Made by a program: the position numbers and the translations under genes. The notes below the pieces were generated by a model, which was not told where the DNA came from, searched no databases, and saw only the letters and a list, made by a program, of their open reading frames with translations. This document shows, piece after piece, positions 1 through 8,844 of a DNA stretch of 64,000 bases. The stretch's first letter is position 1; the number at the start of each line of letters is the position of its first letter. The DNA comes from Paractinoplanes toevensis (GTDB lineage Bacteria > Actinomycetota > Actinomycetes > Mycobacteriales > Micromonosporaceae), in NCBI RefSeq assembly GCF_018332695.1, contig NZ_BOQN01000003.1:62001-126000 (forward strand), written 5' to 3'.

Positions 1-1
1 G

Positions 2-583
2 CTGGCCCGCCTCGACCAGCAGCGGCCACCGCCCGCGCTGCGCCCGGTCGACCTGCTGGAGATCGCCGCCGACACCATCCGGGACGCGCACGCCCGGGTG
101 CCGGGCCGGCCGGTGAAGCTGTCCGGGCTCGAGGACGACACCGACACGTTCGAACCGGCTACCGTGCTCGGCGACGAGCACGGCCTGCGCCAGGTCGCCA
201 CCAACCTGGTCGCCAACGCGCTGCAGCACACCCCGGACCGCTCCCGGGTCACCGTGCGGGTGGGCCGGCTGCCGGCTCGGCCGCCGCGGGCGACCACCGT
301 GCTGTCCGGCCCGGCCACCGTGCGGCCCGGCCTGCCCCTCGCGGTCTTCGAGGTGACCGACGACGGGCCTGGTGTGCCGCCGCTGCACGCCGCCCGCGTC
401 TTCGAGCGGCTCTACCGTGCCGACTCCAGCCGCACCCGCGGCCGGGGCGGCGGATCCGGGCTCGGACTGTCCATCGTGGCGGCGATCGTTCACGGTCACG
501 GAGGGTGGGTGGAACTCGATGCGCCACGCGGCGGAGGGGCCACATTCCGGGTCCTGCTGCCGACCTCCGGTGACACCCCGTGA
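2..583 (+). CDS. Sensor histidine kinase, C-terminal part (5' end outside window)
   Basis: This is the ATP-binding end of a two-component sensor kinase; the reading frame is open to the left edge, so the start and sensor region are missing. The visible part holds a HATPase_c domain. An N-box-like segment (LRQVATNLVANALQHT) is followed by the G1 box DDGPGVPP and the G2 box GGGSGLGLSIVAAIVHGHGG, which together bind ATP for autophosphorylation of the histidine lying upstream. The stop TGA at 581-583 overlaps the GTG proposed as start of the next gene, which suggests co-transcription with the MacA/MacB-type efflux genes. The kinase may therefore control that exporter through a response regulator encoded to the left. 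The family is secure; the signal sensed is unknown. Confidence 0.9.
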   Translation: MARLDQQRPPPALRPVDLLEIAADTIRDAHARVPGRPVKLSGLEDDTDTFEPATVLGDEHGLRQVATNLVANALQHTPDRSRVTVRVGRLPARPPRATTVLSGPATVRPGLPLAVFEVTDDGPGVPPLHAARVFERLYRADSSRTRGRGGGSGLGLSIVAAIVHGHGGWVELDAPRGGGATFRVLLPTSGDTP

Positions 584-1869
584 GATTCCGAGCTGGCTCC
601 GAGCTTCCGACGAAGATCCTCCCAGGCCGCCCCACCACAGTGTCCCGCATGCCAGCGCGCCTTAACCTGCGACGTCCCACAGTGGCGGTCAACGCCGCCC
701 TCGGAGTCGCCCTCGTCGCCGGGGCCTTCTGGGCGTACGAGACCCTGTCAGGACCGGACACCACGACGGCCGCCAACGCCTCGGTTCGCTCGGTTCCGGT
801 TCAGCAGGGCACGGTCACCAAGACCGTGTCCGCGGACGGGACCCTGGAGAGCGCGAGCACGGCGACCGCCAGCTTCGAGACCGGCGGAACGGTCACCGCG
901 ATCAACGTGAAGGTCGGATCGGTGGTGAAGAAGGGACAGGTGCTCGCGAAGGTCGATCCGGCCGACGCGCAGCGCACCCTGGACGCCGCCGAGACCGACC
1001 TGGACGCCGCGAACGACGCCCTGGACCGGGCCGAGGACGCCGGGTCGGACACCTCGACCGCCGAGAACGAGGTCGCCCAGGCCCAGGACGCGGTCGACGA
1101 CGCACAGGCCGGGGTCGACGGCACCGTGCTGAAGGCCCCGATGGCCGGCACGGTCACGGCGGTGAACGGCACGCTCGGCAGCTCCTCCTCCGGCAGTTCC
1201 TCCTCCTCGTCGTCGTCCGGTGGCAGCAGCAGCGGCGGCGGTTCGAGCGCCGGCGGCGGCAGCAGCTCCACGACAAGCTCCTCGAGTTCCTCGTCGTCCG
1301 GCTTCGTGGAGATCGCCGACCTGACCAAGATGCAGGTCGGCGCCGACTTCGCCGAGGCCGACGCGACCAAGCTCAAGGAGAAGCAGGTCGCCCAGGTCAC
1401 CTGGAACGCGCTGTCCGGCACCACCGCGACCGCCAAGGTCACCGCGATCGACCCGTCCGGCACCACCAGCAACAGCGTGGTGACCTACGGCGTCACGCTG
1501 ACCCTGGACAAGGTGCCGACCGGCGCCAAGGTCGGCCAGACCGTGTCGGTTTCGGTCACCACCGGCAGCAAGGAGAACGTCGTCTACGTCAATTCGGCGG
1601 CGGTGACGACGGTCGGCACCCGGCACACGGTGACGGTGGTCGCCAACGGTGCCTCGGAGGCGCGTCAGGTCGAGATCGGGCTGGAGGGTGATGCTGCCAC
1701 CGAGATCACCTCCGGTGTCACGGTCGGCGAGCAGGTCGAGCTCAAGACCACCTCCACCTCCTCGGGCAGCGGCACCACCGGCCAGTTCCCGGGCGGCGGC
1801 CAGTTCCCCGGCGGCGGCACCGGCAACTTCGGCGGCGGCAACCTCGGCGGCGGCGGGGGCCCGCGATGA
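580..1869 (+). CDS. Efflux periplasmic-adaptor-like (HlyD/MacA-type) membrane fusion protein
   Basis: A membrane-anchored adaptor protein that would work with the MacB-type ABC exporter encoded next. An N-terminal membrane segment (AALGVALVAGAFWAYETL) precedes a lipoyl/hairpin region (TGGTVTAINVKVGSVVKKGQVLAKVD) and beta-barrel domains. Two low-complexity parts stand out. A Ser/Gly-rich stretch of about 40 residues (bases about 1180-1302) sits inside the second lipoyl half-motif, and the C-terminus is a Gly-rich tail with GQFPGGG repeats. The start is uncertain: GTG 580 overlaps the kinase stop, but GTG 640 or ATG 649 (MPARLNLRR) would put the basic residues directly before the membrane segment; none has a good ribosome binding site. 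The stop overlaps the ATPase start (ATGA). The transported substrate is not evident. Confidence 0.85.
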   Translation: MRFRAGSELPTKILPGRPTTVSRMPARLNLRRPTVAVNAALGVALVAGAFWAYETLSGPDTTTAANASVRSVPVQQGTVTKTVSADGTLESASTATASFETGGTVTAINVKVGSVVKKGQVLAKVDPADAQRTLDAAETDLDAANDALDRAEDAGSDTSTAENEVAQAQDAVDDAQAGVDGTVLKAPMAGTVTAVNGTLGSSSSGSSSSSSSSGGSSSGGGSSAGGGSSSTTSSSSSSSSGFVEIADLTKMQVGADFAEADATKLKEKQVAQVTWNALSGTTATAKVTAIDPSGTTSNSVVTYGVTLTLDKVPTGAKVGQTVSVSVTTGSKENVVYVNSAAVTTVGTRHTVTVVANGASEARQVEIGLEGDAATEITSGVTVGEQVELKTTSTSSGSGTTGQFPGGGQFPGGGTGNFGGGNLGGGGGPR

Positions 1870-2603
1870 CGCGCCCGGTCATCGAGGTCCGCGACCTGCA
1901 GAAGATCTACGGCGAGGGCGAGGCCACCGTGCACGCGCTGGCCGGGGTGTCGCTGGTGGTCGAACGCGGCGACTACGTGGCGATCATGGGTTCGTCCGGC
2001 TCCGGCAAGTCGACCCTGATGAACATCCTCGGCGCGCTCGACGTGCCCACCCACGGCACCTACCACCTGGACGGGGTGGACGTCAGCAAGCTGGGCGACC
2101 GGCAGCTGGCCCTGGCTCGCAACCGGCTCATCGGGTTCATCTTCCAGTCGTTCAACCTCATCCCGCGGACCACCGCGGTGGCGAACGTCGAGCTTCCACT
2201 CGCGTACGCCGGGGTGAAGCCGCGCGAGCGGCGCCGGCGAGCCCTCGCCGCGCTGAGCGTGGTGGGTCTCGACGACCGGGCCAAGCACGAGCCGAACCAG
2301 CTCAGCGGTGGTCAGCAGCAGCGCGTCGCGGTGGCCCGGGCACTGGTCACCGAGCCGGCCCTGCTGCTCGCCGACGAGCCCACCGGCAACCTGGACAGCC
2401 GCTCGACCGAGGACGTGCTCAACGTCTTCGACGACCTCAGCGCGGCCGGCCGGACCATCGTGATCATCACGCACGAGGACGAGGTCGGCGCCCGGGCCAA
2501 GCGGCTGGTCCGCCTGGTCGACGGCCGGATCGTCCAGGACACCCGCCAGTCGCCGCTCAACCAGCGGCCGGTCGGCGCCTTCGCGGGACGGCACACGGCA
2601 TGA
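1866..2603 (+). CDS. MacB-type ABC transporter ATP-binding protein
   Basis: This is the ATPase subunit of a MacB/LolD-type ABC exporter, which hydrolyses ATP at the cytoplasmic face to drive the FtsX-like permease encoded downstream. Walker A (GSSGSGKST), the Q-loop region (FIFQSFNL), the signature LSGGQQQR, Walker B (LLLADEPTGNLD) and the switch histidine (ITHE) are all intact. At 245 residues it has the usual length for the family. The ATG overlaps the stop of the adaptor gene, so translation is probably coupled. In actinobacteria such kinase/adaptor/ATPase/permease sets usually export peptides or antibiotics, but nothing in the sequence fixes the substrate. Confidence 0.95.
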   Translation: MTRPVIEVRDLQKIYGEGEATVHALAGVSLVVERGDYVAIMGSSGSGKSTLMNILGALDVPTHGTYHLDGVDVSKLGDRQLALARNRLIGFIFQSFNLIPRTTAVANVELPLAYAGVKPRERRRRALAALSVVGLDDRAKHEPNQLSGGQQQRVAVARALVTEPALLLADEPTGNLDSRSTEDVLNVFDDLSAAGRTIVIITHEDEVGARAKRLVRLVDGRIVQDTRQSPLNQRPVGAFAGRHTA

Positions 2604-2688
2604 CCGCCTGCACCGAGCGGCACCCAGCCGCACATGCGAACGGCGCCGCAGGCGAGGGCCAGAAGGGCATGCCAGAGGTGAGCGCAGC

Positions 2689-3897
2689 ATGAGCTTTCGG
2701 GAAGTAGTGCGGTTCGCCCTGCGGGGTCTGTCCGCCAACAAGCTGCGATCGGCGCTCACCATGCTGGGCATCCTGATCGGTGTCGCCTCGGTGATCCTGC
2801 TGGTCGCGGTCGGCAACGGATCGGCCAAGGCGGTCAGCGACCGGATCGAGGCGCTCGGCACCAACACCATCACGGTGATGAGTACCAACCGGGGCGGCTC
2901 GTCCAACACGTCGCTGACCACCGAGATCGCCGACGCGCTGACCGACCCGACGATGGCGCCCGACGTGGCGTCGGTGTCCCCGGTGGTCAGTTCGTCCGCG
3001 ACGATCACCTACGAGGGCACCGACCACGACGTCAGCACGTTCGTCGGCACCACCACCGACTGGTTCAAGGCGTCGAACACGCCGGTCGGTGAGGGCGCGG
3101 GGTTCAGCGCGGACGACGTGGCGCAGGGCCGGCGGGTCGTGGTGATCGGCGAGACCGTGGCCGAGGAGCTGTTCCCCGGCGTCGACCCGATCGACAAGCA
3201 GGTCACCGTCAGCGGCGCGCTGTTCACCGTGGTCGGCGTGCTGGCGGAGAAGAGCTCCACCGGCAACCAGGACTCCAACGACACCGCGATCGCGCCGCTC
3301 AACGCGGTCCGCCAGGTGCTCAGCGGTTACGGCGCGCTCAGCTCGATCCTGGTCGAGGCGAAGGACCCGGACAAGGTCGACCTGGTCCAGTCCGAGGTGT
3401 CCACGATCCTGGACCAGCGGCTGACCACCACGGCGTCGTCGACCAGCTCGAACAGCACGCCGTACCGCATCCAGAACGCGTCCCAGCTGCTGGAGACGCA
3501 GACCGCGACCGCCGACACGTTCACCACGCTGCTCGGCGCGGTGGCCGCGATCAGCCTGCTGGTCGGCGGGATCGGCATCACGAACATCATGCTGGTGACG
3601 GTGACCGAGCGGACCCGGGAGATCGGCATCCGCAAGGCTCTCGGCGCACCACGGCGGGTGATCCTCAACCAGTTCCTGATCGAGGCCACCCTGTTGAGCG
3701 TGATAGGCGGCGCGCTCGGCGTCGCGGCCGCGCTGATCGGCAGCAACTTCGAGATCGTCGGCGTACGACCGGTGATCGTGCCCAGCTCGGTCGGGCTCGC
3801 CCTGGGCGTGTCCATCGCCATCGGACTGTTCTTCGGCGGCCTGCCCGCCAGCCGCGCCGCCCGGCTGCGTCCCATCGACGCGCTGCGCTACGAGTGA
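2689..3897 (+). CDS. MacB-type ABC transporter permease (FtsX domain)
   Basis: The membrane subunit of the MacB-like exporter. Its architecture is that of the MacB permease family: one N-terminal membrane segment (LTMLGILIGVASVILLVAVG), an extracytoplasmic MacB_PCD-type domain of roughly 220 residues, then an FtsX domain with three further membrane segments containing the typical TREIGIRKALGAPRR coupling motif near residue 310. The length of 402 residues is normal. The ATG at 2689 has AGGTGAG a few bases upstream. An 85-bp gap separates it from the ATPase gene, and a GTG start for the next small gene follows within 10 bp of its stop, so all four genes form one transcription unit. Confidence 0.94.
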   Translation: MSFREVVRFALRGLSANKLRSALTMLGILIGVASVILLVAVGNGSAKAVSDRIEALGTNTITVMSTNRGGSSNTSLTTEIADALTDPTMAPDVASVSPVVSSSATITYEGTDHDVSTFVGTTTDWFKASNTPVGEGAGFSADDVAQGRRVVVIGETVAEELFPGVDPIDKQVTVSGALFTVVGVLAEKSSTGNQDSNDTAIAPLNAVRQVLSGYGALSSILVEAKDPDKVDLVQSEVSTILDQRLTTTASSTSSNSTPYRIQNASQLLETQTATADTFTTLLGAVAAISLLVGGIGITNIMLVTVTERTREIGIRKALGAPRRVILNQFLIEATLLSVIGGALGVAAALIGSNFEIVGVRPVIVPSSVGLALGVSIAIGLFFGGLPASRAARLRPIDALRYE

Positions 3898-3906
3898 GGA
3901 TCCGCT

Positions 3907-4512
3907 GTGACTCCCATGAATGACGACACCGCCGTGATCTCGACCGTTCCGGCCGAACCGGAGTTCGACGATCCCCGCGACGACGACCTGGCCAAGGAAC
4001 TCGCCAAGGCCGCGCCGAAGAAGTGGTGGAACAAGGCCACCATCGTGCTCACCGCGGCCGCGCTGCTGGTCGGTGGCTTCGTCGGCGGCCTGCAGGCGCA
4101 GAAGCAGTGGGGCACCAGCAGCAGCAACACCGCCGGCGGTGCCCGCGCGGGCGGCTTCGGCGCCGGCGGCACCGGAGCCGGACGGTACGGCGGCGGCACG
4201 GGTACCGGCGCCGGCGCGTACGGCTTCCCGGGCGGCGGGACCGGTCAACAGGCCGCCCCGCAGGCGGGCGCCACCACCGCTGCGGCCGCCGGCACCACCG
4301 GCACGGTGAAGCTGGTCAACGGGACGACGATCTACGTGCAGACGCCGGACGGCGACGTGGTGACGGTCAAGACCGACGGCAAGACCTCGGTGTCGACCGC
4401 CAGCAAGGGCAAGCTCTCCGACGTGAAGGCCGGCCAGTCGGTCACCGTGCAGGGCGCGACCGGCACCGACGGCACGGTCACTGCCACCTCGGTGACCGCC
4501 ACCGCTAAATAG
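3907..4512 (+). CDS. Membrane-anchored Gly-rich protein with DUF5666-like C-terminal domain
   Basis: A 201-residue protein with a charged cytoplasmic N-terminus, one membrane segment (IVLTAAALLVGGFVGGLQA, about residues 45-63), a long Gly/Ala-rich linker and a small C-terminal beta-rich domain (GTVKLVNGTTIYVQTPDGD ... GQSVTVQG), which resembles DUF5666/OB-like modules. It is the last gene of the kinase-MacAB operon, 9 bp after the permease stop, with GAGG seven bases before GTG 3907. The C-terminal domain is likely outside the membrane. It may be an accessory of the exporter or of the sensor kinase. No enzymatic motif is visible and its function is unknown. Confidence 0.7.
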   Translation: MTPMNDDTAVISTVPAEPEFDDPRDDDLAKELAKAAPKKWWNKATIVLTAAALLVGGFVGGLQAQKQWGTSSSNTAGGARAGGFGAGGTGAGRYGGGTGTGAGAYGFPGGGTGQQAAPQAGATTAAAAGTTGTVKLVNGTTIYVQTPDGDVVTVKTDGKTSVSTASKGKLSDVKAGQSVTVQGATGTDGTVTATSVTATAK

Positions 4513-4528
4513 ATCGATGTGAAGCATG

Positions 4529-4551
4529 TGACAAGGTCAATTGTCTTGTCA
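4529..4551. promoter_or_regulatory. Inverted repeat upstream of the LuxR-type regulator gene (possible operator)
   Basis: TGACAAG (4529-4535) and CTTGTCA (4545-4551) form a perfect 7-bp inverted repeat with a 9-bp spacer. It sits directly upstream of the promoter-like elements at 4564-4592, centred about 59 bp before the expected transcription start, which is a typical position for an activator site. The binding protein is not known; the adjacent LuxR-type regulator is a candidate. Confidence 0.4.
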
Positions 4552-4563
4552 TATTCGAAAGCA

Positions 4564-4592
4564 TTGATGGGCGACCCCTGGCTTCCTACGCT
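4564..4592 (+). promoter_or_regulatory. Sigma-70-type promoter of the LuxR-type regulator gene
   Basis: TTGATG (4564-4569), 17 bp spacing and TACGCT (4587-4592) match a housekeeping -35/-10 pair. The expected start point is near 4599, giving a short leader before the GTG at 4624. Confidence 0.5.
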
Positions 4593-4623
4593 GTAGCCAG
4601 CTCGGACCTAGGGGGTGACTCGC

Positions 4624-7386
4624 GTGCAGGCCGACGCGACCACCCTGCGCGGTCGCGCCGCACTCCTGGCCGCCGTCGACAGTCGGCTGGCCGCCGGGGG
4701 CGGCGTGGCTCTGCACGGCCCGGCCGGCATCGGCAAGACCGCGGTGCTCGACGCGGTGGCCACCGGTGCGGTCGCGCGCGGCGAGCTGGTGCTGCGGTTG
4801 CGGCCGGTGCGCACCGAGCGCTCCCTGCCGTACGCCGGGATCGCCGACCTGGTGTCGCAGATGCCGGAGGACGCCGCCGCGGCCCTGCCACCCGCCCAGC
4901 GGGCCGTTCTGGCCGCCCTGCGGCAGGGCCTCCCGCCGCGCGGGGGGACCGCCACGCTGGTCCGCCGGCTGGTCCTGCCGTTGCTGCTCGCCCACTGCGC
5001 CCGCAGGCGCGCCGTGCTGCTCGTGCTCGACGACGCCCAGTGGCTCGACGCCGAGTCGGCCGAGATGATCGGCTTCGCGATGCGCCGCCGGCCCGGCCCG
5101 CGGGTGCGGGTCCTCGCCGCGCAGCGCCGCCCCGACCCGGCCGGCAAGCGCCGCGCGGCCCGGCTGTGCCCGGCACCGGTCCTCGAACTGGCCGTGCCCC
5201 CGCTGGCCGCCGACGACCTGACCGCCCTGCTCGAGGCCCGCGGCCTGCCCTGCCGGACGGCCAGCCGGATGCACGAGGCCAGCGCCGGCAACCCGTTCCT
5301 CGCCCTCGCCCTGGGCGGTGCGCTCGCCCCCGGACCGGCCTGGCGGCCCGCCGCGATCCCGGAGGCCGCCCGCGAGCTGCTGCGCGACCGGCTCCGCGCG
5401 CTGCCCGCCGAGGTGACGACCACGCTGCTGGTGGCGGCGCTGGCCACCGAGCCGACCACCACCGTGCTGCTGCGGGCCGGCCGCGACGACGCCGACCGCG
5501 ACCTGCGGGTGGCCGCCGCCGGCGGGACGGTCGAGCTGGACGGCGAGGCGATCCGGTTCACCCCGCCGCTGCTGGCCCAGGTGCTCGCCGAGGAATCCAC
5601 CGCGGCCCAGCGGTCCGCCGTGCACGCGTCGCTCGCGGCCGGCGCGATCGACACCATCGAGGCGCTGCGGCACCGCGCCCTGCGCACCACCCGGCCGGAC
5701 GCGACCGTGGCCCGCTCGCTGGCCGCCGCGGCCGACCGCTGCGCCGACCGGGGAGCCGGGCGCACCGCCGCCGAGCTCTATCTGCTGGCCGCCGACCGCT
5801 GCCCGCACACCCTGGCCGCCCAGCGGCTCGACTGGCTGGTGGTGGCCGCCCGGACCGCGCTCACCGGCGGGGCGTCGGCCCTGGCCGGCCGGGCCGCCGA
5901 GGCGGTGATCGCGGCCGACGCGCCGGCCGGGCACCGGGTGCGGGCCCGGCTCGTCCTGCTCGACCTGGCCGGGCAGGCCATCGCCGAGATGGGGGAGACG
6001 TTCGCCGCCGCCCTCGCCGAGGCCGGCGACGACCCGGCCCTGCTCGCCCCGATCCGGTTGCGGCTGACCTGGGCCGCGTTCCTCACCGGCGACCCGGACC
6101 GGGCCGCCACCGAGGCGGGGCGCACCGTCGACGCCGCCCGGCAGGCCGGCGATCCCACCACCGAGGCGATGGCGCTCAGCCTCATCGCCCAGGTGCAGCG
6201 GCTGCGGGGCGAGCCCCGCTGGATCGAGACGCTGGGCCAGGCCCTGGAGCTGCCGGCCACCCCGGCGCCGGACTGGCTGCACTACGGGCCGCGTTACATG
6301 GCCGCCCGGTTCGCCATGATGGACGACCGGGTCGACGAGGCCCGGGAGGAGTTGCTCAAGCTGCTCGTGGTCGCCGAGCACGACCGGATCGGCGAGGCCC
6401 GGGTCGAGGTGCTGCGCAGCCTGTCCGAGGTGGCCACCCGGGCCGGGCGCTGCCGCGAGGCGCTGCAGTACGCCCACCGGGCGGTCGAGGCCGCCCAGCA
6501 CGCCGGGCTCAGCCCCGGCCCGACCTGGTACACGGCGGCGGTCGCCGAGCAGGCCGGCGGGAGCCTCGCCGCCGCGGCCGGGTTCGCCCGCCGGGGGGTG
6601 CGCGCCTCCGAACAGGAGGGTGACAGCCTCTACCTGCGGCGCAACCTGCACGCGCTCGGCCAGGCCGAGTTGCGGGCGGGGGAGACCCGGGCGGGGGTGG
6701 CGGCGCTGCGCCGGCTGCGCGACCTGGAGGCCGAGTCCGGCGGCGCCGACCCGATGATCGTGCGCTGGCACGGCGATCTGGCCGGCGGGCTGGCCGCCCT
6801 CGGTGAACACGCCGAGGCCGCCGCCATCCTGGCCGAGGCCCGGGCCGCCGCACACCGGCTCGGCAATTCGCCCGGCACGGTCGGCTATCTCGACCGGGCC
6901 ACCGCCGTGGTGCTCTCGGAGAGTGGTCACGCCGACTCGGCGGTGGTGCTGTCGGCCGCCGCGGCCCAGCACTTCGAACAGTTGCACCAGCCGATCGAGC
7001 AGGCCCACGCGCTCCTCGTGCAGGGTGGCGCCGAGCGGCGCCGGCGGCGGTACGCGGCGGCCCGGATGGCGATCAGCGCGGCCCTGACCATCTTCCTGGC
7101 CGCCGACGCGAAGCCGTGGGCCGAGCAGACCGAGCGGGCGCTGGCCCGCACCGAGGGCAACTCGACCCCGGCAGACTTCGGTCTCACCTCGACCGAGCTG
7201 AAGATCGCCGGCCTGGTCCGGGACGGCGCCAGCAACCGGGAGATCGCCACCCAGCTCTACCTCAGCGTCAAGACCGTGGAGGCGACGCTGACCCGGGTCT
7301 ACCGCAAGCTCGGGGTGCGCTCGCGCACCCAGTTGCTGTCCCGTCTGCAGACCCCCGAGGTGTCCGAAGTCACCACCACCGCCTGA
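4624..7386 (+). CDS. Large ATP-binding LuxR-family transcriptional regulator (LAL type)
   Basis: A 920-residue regulator of the MalT/LAL class: an N-terminal AAA-type ATPase, a long alpha-helical TPR-like middle and a C-terminal GerE/LuxR helix-turn-helix. Walker A GPAGIGKT lies at about residues 32-39 and the Walker B segment (LLVLDDAQWLD) near residue 135. The DNA-binding end reads LTSTELKIAGLVRDGASNRE followed by a recognition helix with SVKTVEATLTRVYRKLGV. GTG 4624 is chosen because AGGGGG lies nine bases upstream; GTG 4615 is an alternative but has no spacing. It is a stand-alone gene between the efflux operon and a small conserved gene, with its own promoter and a hairpin terminator. 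Targets and ligand are unknown. Confidence 0.9.
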   Translation: MQADATTLRGRAALLAAVDSRLAAGGGVALHGPAGIGKTAVLDAVATGAVARGELVLRLRPVRTERSLPYAGIADLVSQMPEDAAAALPPAQRAVLAALRQGLPPRGGTATLVRRLVLPLLLAHCARRRAVLLVLDDAQWLDAESAEMIGFAMRRRPGPRVRVLAAQRRPDPAGKRRAARLCPAPVLELAVPPLAADDLTALLEARGLPCRTASRMHEASAGNPFLALALGGALAPGPAWRPAAIPEAARELLRDRLRALPAEVTTTLLVAALATEPTTTVLLRAGRDDADRDLRVAAAGGTVELDGEAIRFTPPLLAQVLAEESTAAQRSAVHASLAAGAIDTIEALRHRALRTTRPDATVARSLAAAADRCADRGAGRTAAELYLLAADRCPHTLAAQRLDWLVVAARTALTGGASALAGRAAEAVIAADAPAGHRVRARLVLLDLAGQAIAEMGETFAAALAEAGDDPALLAPIRLRLTWAAFLTGDPDRAATEAGRTVDAARQAGDPTTEAMALSLIAQVQRLRGEPRWIETLGQALELPATPAPDWLHYGPRYMAARFAMMDDRVDEAREELLKLLVVAEHDRIGEARVEVLRSLSEVATRAGRCREALQYAHRAVEAAQHAGLSPGPTWYTAAVAEQAGGSLAAAAGFARRGVRASEQEGDSLYLRRNLHALGQAELRAGETRAGVAALRRLRDLEAESGGADPMIVRWHGDLAGGLAALGEHAEAAAILAEARAAAHRLGNSPGTVGYLDRATAVVLSESGHADSAVVLSAAAAQHFEQLHQPIEQAHALLVQGGAERRRRRYAAARMAISAALTIFLAADAKPWAEQTERALARTEGNSTPADFGLTSTELKIAGLVRDGASNREIATQLYLSVKTVEATLTRVYRKLGVRSRTQLLSRLQTPEVSEVTTTA

Positions 7387-7414
7387 GCTGCACATTGTCG
7401 ACGGAGAGTGACCC

Positions 7415-7440
7415 CGGCGACATGAAACGCGTGGTCGCCG
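7415..7440 (+). terminator. Hairpin downstream of the LuxR-type regulator gene
   Basis: CGGCGAC (7415-7421) pairs perfectly with GTCGCCG (7434-7440) around a 12-nt loop, 29 bp after the stop codon; GTGAC/GTCAC can extend the stem across a bulge. A short T-run (TTTT) follows. Confidence 0.5.
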
Positions 7441-7560
7441 TCACTTTTGGATCGGGAGTTTTACCTGCTTGATTTGGGGAAGAAGCGGCGGGGGAGGATC
7501 GTTGTGAACGAAGGCGACGAAGCCTATCGCCACTACGATCCGTATAGGAGACCAGCCACC

Positions 7561-7818
7561 ATGCAGCTCTCCAGGAGACTCCGCGACGCTCGTACCACTC
7601 TGGCCAACCGCCGGACCATGCGCGTCGCCCACCGCCGGCTCGCCGACGAGCTCGCCTCTTTCCGCACCACCGCCGAGCGCGCCGAACTGGACGAGCTCCT
7701 CAGCCGCCACAGCAGCGAGGAGACCGAGCAGATCCGGGCCATCCTCTACCGCCAGGACCTCGAGCGCCAGCAGTCCGCCGTGCGGCAGACCGCCGGCCTC
7801 GGCGGTTACCTCGGCTGA
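7561..7818 (+). CDS. Small conserved basic helical protein
   Basis: An 85-residue hydrophilic, probably all-helical protein (MQLSRRLRDARTTLANRRTM ...) with many Arg, Glu and Gln residues and no signal peptide or membrane segment. The ATG at 7561 is preferred because AGGAGA lies about ten bases upstream; a GTG at 7504 (behind GGGAGG) or an earlier in-frame start would add an N-terminal extension. I recall similar short proteins beginning with MQLSRRLR-like sequence in Micromonosporaceae, but I cannot assign a function. Its 3' end overlaps the convergent terC gene by 13 bp. Third-position G/C preference supports real coding. Confidence 0.65.
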   Translation: MQLSRRLRDARTTLANRRTMRVAHRRLADELASFRTTAERAELDELLSRHSSEETEQIRAILYRQDLERQQSAVRQTAGLGGYLG

Positions 7819-8819
7819 GGTTTCTGCTCCTCTGCCACTGAACCGGCCCGGACGCTGCCCGCATGGGCCTTGGCGTCCGGGTCTTTCCGTACCTTGACCA
7901 GGCTCGCCACCGTGGTGACCACCAGAACTGTCACGATGACGCCGAGCGAGAGCCCGATGCCGACCTCGGGCACCGAGTCGCTGATGTCCTTGTGCGCCCA
8001 GTGCAGCACCAGCTTGACGCCGATGAACCCCAGGATGATCGACAAGCCGGTGGACAGGTAGACCAGGCGGTCGAGCAGGCCCTTCACCAGGAAGAACAGC
8101 GCGCGCAGGCCGAGCAGGGCGAACGCGTTGGCGACGAAGACGATGTACGCCTCGTCGGTCACGCCGAACACCGCCGGGATCGAGTCGAGCGCGAACAGCA
8201 GGTCGGAGCCGCCGATCGCGATCAGCACCAGGAACAGCGGGGTGAACATCCGGCGGCCGTCGACCCGGGTGACCATCTTGCCGTCGACGTAGTCGTCGGT
8301 CAGCGGCAGGAACCGGCGGCCGGTCCGGACCACCAGGTTGTCCTCGATGTCCGGGTCCTCGTCGCGGTGCCGGAACAACTGCACGCCGGTCCAGATCAGC
8401 AACAGGCCGAACAACAGGAACGTGAACGAGAACAGATTGAGCAGGGTCGCTCCGAGCGCGATGAAGATCACTCGCAGCACCAGCGCGATGATGATGCCGA
8501 AGGTCAGCACTTCCTGCTGATATTTCTCCGGCACCGCGAACGTCGCCATGATGATCACGAAGACGAACAGATTGTCGACCGAGAGGCTCTTCTCGACGAT
8601 GTAGCCGGCGTAGTACTGAGCGCCGAAGTCCCAGCCGGCGACCATGCCGAAGACGACGCCGAAGCCGACCGCCACCGCGATGTAGAAGGCGGACCAGAGG
8701 GCCGCCTCACGGAACCCGACGGCGTGCGGTCGCAGCACACCGAGGGTCAGGTCGAGGGCGAGCAGGGCGACGATGACACCGATGGTCAGCGTCCAGCCGA
8801 GCGCGGTGACCTCAAGCAT
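7806..8819 (-). CDS. TerC/Alx family integral membrane protein
   Basis: A 337-residue polytopic protein of the TerC/Alx family (LysE-like fold), members of which are tied to manganese export and metal or tellurite stress. It shows about nine hydrophobic segments and the hallmark acidic motifs in membrane segments: SVDNLFVFVII near residue 80 and GGSDLLFALDSIPAVFGVT near residue 205, whose Asp residues are the likely metal ligands. The C-terminal tail is charged and soluble. The start ATG has GGAGG ten bases upstream, and a strong hairpin lies in the leader. It is convergent with the small gene at 7561. Whether it exports Mn or serves in secreted-protein metallation is not visible from the sequence. 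Confidence 0.92.
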   Translation of the reverse strand: MLEVTALGWTLTIGVIVALLALDLTLGVLRPHAVGFREAALWSAFYIAVAVGFGVVFGMVAGWDFGAQYYAGYIVEKSLSVDNLFVFVIIMATFAVPEKYQQEVLTFGIIIALVLRVIFIALGATLLNLFSFTFLLFGLLLIWTGVQLFRHRDEDPDIEDNLVVRTGRRFLPLTDDYVDGKMVTRVDGRRMFTPLFLVLIAIGGSDLLFALDSIPAVFGVTDEAYIVFVANAFALLGLRALFFLVKGLLDRLVYLSTGLSIILGFIGVKLVLHWAHKDISDSVPEVGIGLSLGVIVTVLVVTTVASLVKVRKDPDAKAHAGSVRAGSVAEEQKPQPR

Positions 8820-8844
8820 GAATCAGGAACCTCCGAGCTTGGTA

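Noticed and set aside
4549-7395. A 948-codon open frame antisense to the LuxR-type regulator
   Set aside because: Mirror frame of a high-GC gene; the product is Gly/Arg/Pro-rich with no domain, while the plus strand has clear ATPase and HTH motifs.
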